The notes under the pieces were generated by a model. The model worked only from the letters and a program-made list of their open reading frames with translations, searched no databases and was not told the origin of the DNA. From Rhizobium leguminosarum bv. viciae USDA 2370 (GTDB taxonomy: Bacteria; Pseudomonadota; Alphaproteobacteria; Rhizobiales; Rhizobiaceae), in the NCBI RefSeq assembly GCF_002008365.1, contig NZ_MRDL01000015.1, positions 463,531 to 527,530 of the forward strand: 64,000 nt of DNA. The letters run 5' to 3'. Shown piece by piece: positions 58,944 to 64,000 of this stretch; position 1 is the stretch's first letter, and the number at the start of each line of letters is the position of its first letter. The position numbers and the translations under genes are program-made.

Positions 58944-60272
58944 TCATTTTGTCGAATTTGCGTCAATCAGCATGCGCGGCCATTCGATTCGGATACGCGC
59001 GCCCGCACTTTCCGGATCGCGGTTCTCGAAAACCAGCGATGCGCCGGAGCGCTCCAGCAGCGTCTTGGCGATGAAAAGTCCAAGCCCGAGGCCGCCCGCC
59101 GTATCCTCCTTCTGCCGCTTGGTCACATAGGGTTCGCCGATCCGCGTCAGAATGTCAGGCGCATAACCGTTGCCATCGTCCTCGATGACGATCAGCACTT
59201 TGTCGTGATCGTGCTCGACAGTAACGATCACTTTCTCCCGCGCATAATCGACGGCGTTTTCGATCAGGTTGCCGAGCCCGTACATGATGCCGGCATTGCG
59301 GTCGGTGACCGGCTCACCCTTGCGCGGGCTCTTTTCGATGAGCTCGAGAGCGATACCGAATTCCCGGTGCGGGGCGACGATCTCCTCGATCATCGACGAA
59401 AGCGGCAGGCGGCGCATATGCGCCTCGCCTTCGGAGGAAAGCGTCGTCAGCCGCCGCAGGATGTCACGGCAGCGTTCGCTCTGGCTGCGCAGCAGCATCA
59501 CGTCCTCGCGGAAACGATCGTCGTTCTTGAGTTCCCGCTCCATTTCCTTGGCGACGACGCTGATCGTCGCAAGCGGCGTACCGAGCTCATGGGCGGCCGC
59601 AGCCGCCAGGCCGTCGAGCTGCGACAGATGCTTTTCCCGCTGCAGCACCAGTTCGGTCGCAGCCAGCGCATCGGCAAGCTGGCTCGCTTCCATCGAGACC
59701 CGGTAGGCATAAAAGGCGGCAAATGCCATCGTCGAGGCAATCGAGCACCAGACACCGAACTGCATGACGTTGTGCACGTTGATCTCGACCCCGTCGAACC
59801 AGGGCAGCGGAAAGGGCGAAAAGGCAAGCACCGTGATGCAGACCATCGCAAAGCCGATCAGCGCGGTGCTGTAGCGGATCGGCTGCGAGGCAAAGGAGAT
59901 GATGACGGGCACGCAGACGAGCGCCGCGAAAGGATTGGCAAGGCCACCGGTGATGAAGAGCAGAGCGCAGAGCTGCAAGAGATCGAAGCCGAGCAGCGCA
60001 AAGGCGGCTGGCGGTTCCAGCCGATGCGTCGGCGGATAGCGGATCGTCAGGTAGAAATTCACCCAGGCAAGGGCGGCGATCAACGAAGAGCTGGCAATCA
60101 ACGGCAGAGGAAATTTCAGCCAGAAGGCAACGATAAAAACCGTCAGCGCCTGTCCGCCGACGGCAAGCCAGCGCAGCCGCACCAATGTCTGCAGACGCAG
60201 CCTGCGGCTGTTGTGCCGGTCCTCCAGCGTATAGCCTTCCGTGTTGTCGATCATGCTAGGCTTGTCGATCAT
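58944..60272 (-). CDS. actS: Redox sensor histidine kinase ActS (RegB/PrrB family)
   Basis: A 442-residue kinase with about six membrane helices in the first 195 residues, the quinone-binding motif GGLANPF at 109-115, and an H-box AAAAAHELGTPLATIS with His228. The redox-sensing Cys lies exactly 40 residues later (Cys268 in SERCRDIL), the same spacing as His225 and Cys265 in Rhodobacter RegB. ATPase motifs NLIENAVDYA and EDDGNGYAP are present. It senses respiratory redox state and phosphorylates ActR. Start MIDKPSMIDN at 60272 with AAGGAG upstream. Confidence 0.96.
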   Translation of the reverse strand: MIDKPSMIDNTEGYTLEDRHNSRRLRLQTLVRLRWLAVGGQALTVFIVAFWLKFPLPLIASSSLIAALAWVNFYLTIRYPPTHRLEPPAAFALLGFDLLQLCALLFITGGLANPFAALVCVPVIISFASQPIRYSTALIGFAMVCITVLAFSPFPLPWFDGVEINVHNVMQFGVWCSIASTMAFAAFYAYRVSMEASQLADALAATELVLQREKHLSQLDGLAAAAAHELGTPLATISVVAKEMERELKNDDRFREDVMLLRSQSERCRDILRRLTTLSSEGEAHMRRLPLSSMIEEIVAPHREFGIALELIEKSPRKGEPVTDRNAGIMYGLGNLIENAVDYAREKVIVTVEHDHDKVLIVIEDDGNGYAPDILTRIGEPYVTKRQKEDTAGGLGLGLFIAKTLLERSGASLVFENRDPESAGARIRIEWPRMLIDANSTK

Positions 60273-60294
60273 CCGGGGGCTCCTTGAATGGCCC

Positions 60295-62760
60295 TCATGT
60301 ACCACGCGGTTTTGCCCGTGTCGTCGGCAACGCATCCTCCGGCCGCTCCGGCCAAGGATGCCGGGGATAGCGGCCGCGCATATCAGCACGCACATCCCTC
60401 CACGAGCCGGCCCAGAAGCCCGGCAGGTCGCGTGTCGTCTGGATCGGCCGGTGCGCCGGCGAGGTGAGCTCGAGCAGCAGCGGCAGGCGGCCACCGGCAA
60501 TGGCTGGATGCTGCTTCAGTCCAAACAGCTCCTGTACGCGGATCGTCAGCACCGGCTCCTCACCCTCATACTGGATCGGATGCCTTTGGCCGGTCGGCGC
60601 TTCGAAATGCGTTGGCGCAAGCCGGCTAAGGTCGCGCTGCAATTCGTGCGGTACCAGCGCTATCAGCCCGTTCGAAAGGCCGGCTGCGGAAATCTCGGAA
60701 AGGCCGCGGGCCTCGGTCTGAAAGGGTGCGAACCACTCGTCCAGCCGGTAAAGCAGGGCGCTGTCGCTGACATCAGGCCAGGGCTCGCCGATCGTCCGAT
60801 GAAGGAATCCGATCCGCTCGCGAAGCTGCACGGCCTCTTTCGAGAAGGCAAGCTGATCGAGCCCGAGCTCGCGCACTCCCTCCACCAGTGCCTGGGTGAC
60901 TGCTGCCCCGGAAGGTCGTGGCAACGGCGTCTCTTCGAAGACGATCGCGCCGAGTCGGGTTGCCCGCCGCGCTCTGACTTGCCGGCTCTGTCGGTCGAAG
61001 AATATCTGGTCCCCGGTTTTGATTTCGCCGGGCAACTCGGCTTCGATGTCGCCGCGTGTCACCTCGGCAGCTGCCAGAATCCGGGCCTGGGCTGCCCGTC
61101 CGGTCAGGTCGGCAATCACCAGCATCTGGCTGCCGGCCAGCCTCTCGGTTGCCGGTAGCTCCGCTCCACGCCCGTTCGCCATTACGAATCGCCCGCGCCC
61201 GCCGCGCTGAAGTGCGATTCGATCTGGGAACGCATGCAGCAGCTGCTGGCCTGCAAGCGCCGGCGCCGTTGAGGCAACGCTGTCGAGACCGCTTGCCAGC
61301 CGTCCTGCCAGCCGCCTTGAAGCCTCCGCTCTCTCGCCCCGCTCGGCCTTGAAGCGTCGCAGCCGCTCCTCGATATCGATACTCGTTCCGCCAAGCCCCT
61401 GCTCGGTGAGAAGCACGGCGATCATCGCCGCATCCCGTGCGTGTCCCGCTTCTCCGGCCGAGACGACCATGGCGGCAAGCCGCGGCGGCAAAGCCAGATC
61501 GCGCATGACCTTGCCCCGCGCTGTCAGCGCTCCGTCCTTGTCGAGCGCTCCGAGCTGGCCAAGCAGAACCCGCGCCTCCCTCAGGGTCGTTTCCGGCGGC
61601 TGATCGACGAAGGCAAGCGATGCAGGATCTTGAACGCCCCAATGCGCGAGGTCGAGCACCAGCCCCGAGAGATCGCTGGAAAGGATCTGCGGCGGTGTGA
61701 AGGCCGGCAATGCCGTCGTCTGTCCCTGGTGCCACAGCCTGACCGCGATGCCCGGCTCCGTTCGTCCGGCACGGCCCGCCCGCTGATCGGCGGAAGCCCG
61801 CGACACGCGCACCGTCTCCAGCCGCGTGATTCCGGTCGACGCCTCGAACACCGGCAGACGCTGCATGCCGCTGTCGATCACGATCCTGACGCCGTCGATG
61901 GTGATCGATGTTTCGGCGATAGACGTTGCAAGCACGATCTTGCGTGTCCCCTGGGATGCCGGCCGGATCGCCGCATCCTGCTCCTTCTGGCTGAGATTGC
62001 CGTAGAGCGGCGCAATCAGCGTCCCGGCTCCGAATCGTCCCTGCAGGCGTTCTACGGTTCGCGTGATTTCCGCTTGGCCGGGCAGGAAGGCAAGGATCGA
62101 GCCGGCCTCATTGGCATGCGCATCGAGTATTGCCCGCGTGACCGCATCCTCGATGCGCTCGCCGCCCGGCCGATCCTGGTAACGGATATCGATCGGAAAG
62201 CTGCGCCCGAGGCTTTCGATCACCGGTGGGTGGTCGAGCAGGGCGGCCACGCGTTCGACGTCGAGGGTCGCCGACATCACGAGGATACGCAGATCGTCGC
62301 GCAGCGCCGACTGGACGTCGAGCGCCAGTGCGAGTCCGAAGTCTGCGTCCAGCGAACGCTCGTGGAACTCGTCGAAGATGACAACCGAGACACCGGCCAA
62401 TTCCGGATCGTCGAGGATCATCCGGGCAAAAACTCCTTCGGTCACCACCTCGATCCGTGTCGCTGGCGATATCCTGTTGTCGAGGCGCATGCGGTAGCCG
62501 ACCGTCCCGCCGACCTGTTCGCCGATCAGCGATGCCATCCGACCTGCCGCGGCCCGCGCCGCCAGCCGACGTGGCTCCAGCAGGATGATCTTGCCGTCGC
62601 CGCGCCAGGCCTGACCAAGCAGGTGGAGCGGCACCAGCGTCGTCTTGCCGGCGCCGGGCGGGGCGGAAAGAACGGCGCGCATTTGCTTTTCCAGCGCAGC
62701 AGCGACGGCCGGCAGGACATGTGAAACCGGAAGTTCCGGCAAGGATGCACTGATTGTCAC
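60295..62760 (-). CDS. hrpB: ATP-dependent RNA helicase HrpB
   Basis: An 821-residue DExH helicase. Walker A is SAPPGAGKTTLVPLHLL (about residues 33-49), the DExH box is VVIFDEFHERSLDADFG, motif III is VMSATLD, and motif VI is QRAGRAGRTEPG; the C-terminal HrpB domain runs to GRYPRHPWPERPEDALPT. RNA substrate in bacteria is not well defined. It lies after the ornithine cyclodeaminase-like gene with a 4-base overlap and 22 bases before actS. Confidence 0.95.
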   Translation of the reverse strand: MTISASLPELPVSHVLPAVAAALEKQMRAVLSAPPGAGKTTLVPLHLLGQAWRGDGKIILLEPRRLAARAAAGRMASLIGEQVGGTVGYRMRLDNRISPATRIEVVTEGVFARMILDDPELAGVSVVIFDEFHERSLDADFGLALALDVQSALRDDLRILVMSATLDVERVAALLDHPPVIESLGRSFPIDIRYQDRPGGERIEDAVTRAILDAHANEAGSILAFLPGQAEITRTVERLQGRFGAGTLIAPLYGNLSQKEQDAAIRPASQGTRKIVLATSIAETSITIDGVRIVIDSGMQRLPVFEASTGITRLETVRVSRASADQRAGRAGRTEPGIAVRLWHQGQTTALPAFTPPQILSSDLSGLVLDLAHWGVQDPASLAFVDQPPETTLREARVLLGQLGALDKDGALTARGKVMRDLALPPRLAAMVVSAGEAGHARDAAMIAVLLTEQGLGGTSIDIEERLRRFKAERGERAEASRRLAGRLASGLDSVASTAPALAGQQLLHAFPDRIALQRGGRGRFVMANGRGAELPATERLAGSQMLVIADLTGRAAQARILAAAEVTRGDIEAELPGEIKTGDQIFFDRQSRQVRARRATRLGAIVFEETPLPRPSGAAVTQALVEGVRELGLDQLAFSKEAVQLRERIGFLHRTIGEPWPDVSDSALLYRLDEWFAPFQTEARGLSEISAAGLSNGLIALVPHELQRDLSRLAPTHFEAPTGQRHPIQYEGEEPVLTIRVQELFGLKQHPAIAGGRLPLLLELTSPAHRPIQTTRDLPGFWAGSWRDVRADMRGRYPRHPWPERPEDALPTTRAKPRGT

Positions 62761-63704
62761 TTTCGGCCCGTCACTGTCTCATAGGCAAGAATGGCGCCGG
62801 CGAGATCCTCCAAAGCCGCGCCGACCGACTTGAACAGCGTGATCTCCTCGTCATGGCTTCGTCCGCCATGGGCACCGCTGACGAGTTCCGCAAGCTCAGC
62901 CCTGATGTCGCCTTCCTTCAGCACGCCACTTTTCAGCGGCTGGACGATGTCGCCCGCCTCGCTGATGGCGCCGGCGCGGGTATCGACATAGACCGAAGCA
63001 CGACGGATGGCCTCGTCGTCGCTTTCGCGCATGCTCGGCTTGAAGGCGCCGACGAGATCGAGATGGGCGCCGGGCTTCAGCCATTCGCCTGATATCAGCG
63101 GCTCGTTGGAAAGCGTGGCGCAGGAAATGATGTCCGCTGTCCGCGCTGCGGCTTCAGCATCCGCGACCGCCTCGGCATTCAGCCCGAGCGCCCGTGCCTC
63201 GGCTGCGATCTTTTTCGCCGCTTGGCCGTTGCGGCCCCAGACCCGGTACCTCTTGATCGGCCGGGTCGTGCCGTGGGCCAGCATCAGGTTGAGCGACAGC
63301 CGCCCGGTTCCGCAGACGAGCAACTCTTCCGCGTCGGGGCGGGCGAGATGACGGGCCGCCAGCGCCGATGCGGCCGCCGTCCGCCGCGCGGTCAACTCGC
63401 CGCCGTCGATTGCAGCAAGCATTTCGCCGGTAGCGCCGGAGGAAAGAAGATAGGTTCCGAAGATCGCTGGCAGGCCCCGCCGCACATTGCCTGGAAAGAC
63501 CGAGACCGTTTTCACCCCGGCATAGCGTCCGGGAACCCAGGCCGGCATTAGCAGCAGTGTGGCGCTTTCCTCATCCGGCACGTCCATTTCATGGTGATGG
63601 CGCACCGGCATCACGCATTCGCTCTGGAACATGCGGGCGATCGCCTCGATCAATTCCGGCCAGGGCAGGGCCGCGCGCGTCTGTTCTTCATCAAGGACAA
63701 GCAT
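62757..63704 (-). CDS. Ornithine cyclodeaminase / mu-crystallin family dehydrogenase
   Basis: A 315-residue NAD(P)-binding protein of the ornithine cyclodeaminase family. Seen are GELTARRTAAASALAARHLARP (substrate region), the nucleotide fold LLVCGTGRLSLNL where the usual GxGxQ is altered to GTGRLS, ADIISCATLSNEPLI and GAHLDLVGAFKPSMRE. Members make proline from ornithine or reduce cyclic imines (ketimine and Delta1-piperideine/pyrroline reductases), so substrate is open. It overlaps hrpB by 4 bases and is the last gene before the rrn-type promoter. Confidence 0.88.
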   Translation of the reverse strand: MLVLDEEQTRAALPWPELIEAIARMFQSECVMPVRHHHEMDVPDEESATLLLMPAWVPGRYAGVKTVSVFPGNVRRGLPAIFGTYLLSSGATGEMLAAIDGGELTARRTAAASALAARHLARPDAEELLVCGTGRLSLNLMLAHGTTRPIKRYRVWGRNGQAAKKIAAEARALGLNAEAVADAEAAARTADIISCATLSNEPLISGEWLKPGAHLDLVGAFKPSMRESDDEAIRRASVYVDTRAGAISEAGDIVQPLKSGVLKEGDIRAELAELVSGAHGGRSHDEEITLFKSVGAALEDLAGAILAYETVTGRK

Positions 63705-63961
63705 TCTTCACTCCGCCGCATCGTTCTTCATCGCCAAACTAGCGAGTGAGGCGTGGCATAGGCAAGCGCCCTGGAATTCCCTGCCAAGCGCCCCATATAA
63801 GCCTTGTCTCCCTCGCCGAAGCCGTTCTTCGGGATTCGGCGAAAACGAATCTCAAAAGCCACCCATTCGGGCGCTGAATTTCGTCGTTTTTGGAGATGAG
63901 AGCTAAAAGCCCTTCATTTTCAACCTGTTACAAAAATGTCAAAAAACTTTTGTTTGGTGTG
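63705..63961. other. Intergenic region upstream of the putative rrn promoter
   Basis: About 257 bases without a credible gene. The left half is ordinary GC-rich DNA between the cyclodeaminase-like start and the promoter; the last 60 bases are A/T-rich (CAAAAAACTTTTG and CAAAAATG tracts). No other motif seen. Confidence 0.6.
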
Positions 63962-63991
63962 TTGACTGTTTGGGAGGGTTAGTTCTATAAG
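63962..63991 (+). promoter_or_regulatory. Strong promoter, probably of an rRNA operon beyond the window
   Basis: TTGACT (63962-63967), 17-base spacer, CTATAA (63985-63990), near-perfect for the rhizobial housekeeping sigma factor. An A/T-rich stretch with A- and T-tracts (about 63900-63961) just upstream looks like an UP element. The sequence ends a few bases after the expected start site. Confidence 0.7.
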
Positions 63992-64000
63992 CCCACTCAC

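Overview
The window is a 64 kb stretch of bacterial chromosome, GC-rich (about 60% by eye), almost completely filled with housekeeping genes. Gene content and order point to an alphaproteobacterium of the Rhizobiaceae, most likely Rhizobium itself (R. etli / R. leguminosarum group). The evidence is the ChvG/ChvI-PTSNtr-AhcY-PckA block, a DivL-type kinase, ActS/ActR (RegB/RegA), the split trpFBA-accD-folC operon, GANTC sites near the origin, and RIME/MITE-like palindromic repeats typical of rhizobia. The species name is an inference from these features, not a database result. No insertion sequence, prophage, CRISPR array, tRNA or rRNA gene is visible. A strong rRNA-type promoter points off the right edge.

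Layout: 0-1.2 kb hemJ-hemE (minus); 1.24-1.64 kb a putative chromosomal origin (oriC) with four DnaA boxes and an AT-rich stretch; 1.6-5.3 kb ppsR-like regulator, maf, aroE, coaE, dnaQ (plus); 5.3-6.4 kb secB and fxsA (minus); 6.6-11.9 kb Tim44-like, mltA, Smr, XRE regulator, gyrB (plus); 11.9-17.2 kb nitroreductase, DUF2218, glutathionyl-hydroquinone reductase, FAH-family hydrolase, PHB depolymerase, DUF2852; 17.3-23.4 kb zinc peptidase, trpFBA, accD, folC; 23.4-37.5 kb a long minus-strand series trxA, addA, addB, murU-like, tsaE-amgK fusion, divL, ahcY, ptsH; 37.5-41.1 kb manX-type EIIA, hprK, chvG, chvI; 41.5-44.2 kb pckA, arfB, alkB; 44.2-49.7 kb coaA, hisE, hisF, hisA, two unknown genes, hisH, DUF2628, hisB (minus); 50-57 kb hslV, hslU, DUF1402, a cytochrome P450, glcB; 57-63.7 kb L,D-transpeptidase, mmcB, actR/actS, hrpB, an ornithine cyclodeaminase-like gene; then the putative rrn promoter.

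How the genes connect: the origin-proximal block mixes replication and repair (gyrB, dnaQ, addAB, mmcB, alkB) with envelope sensing and wall recycling (chvGI, divL, amgK-murU, mltA, L,D-transpeptidase) and carbon-flux control (PTSNtr/HprK next to ChvGI and pckA, glcB, phaZ, ppsR). The most noteworthy signals are the oriC, the DivL kinase with Tyr in place of the phospho-accepting His, the TsaE-AmgK fusion followed by MurU, a perfect 20-bp palindrome upstream of ahcY, CG-centred palindromes upstream of pckA, an AccD that lacks its zinc ribbon, a MltA without a signal peptide, and a set of RIME/MITE-like repeats placed next to ribosome-binding sites or between divergent genes. I found no clearly new multi-gene defence or mobile system; the less characterised parts are two unknown genes inside the his cluster and DUF1402/P450 beside hslVU and glcB.
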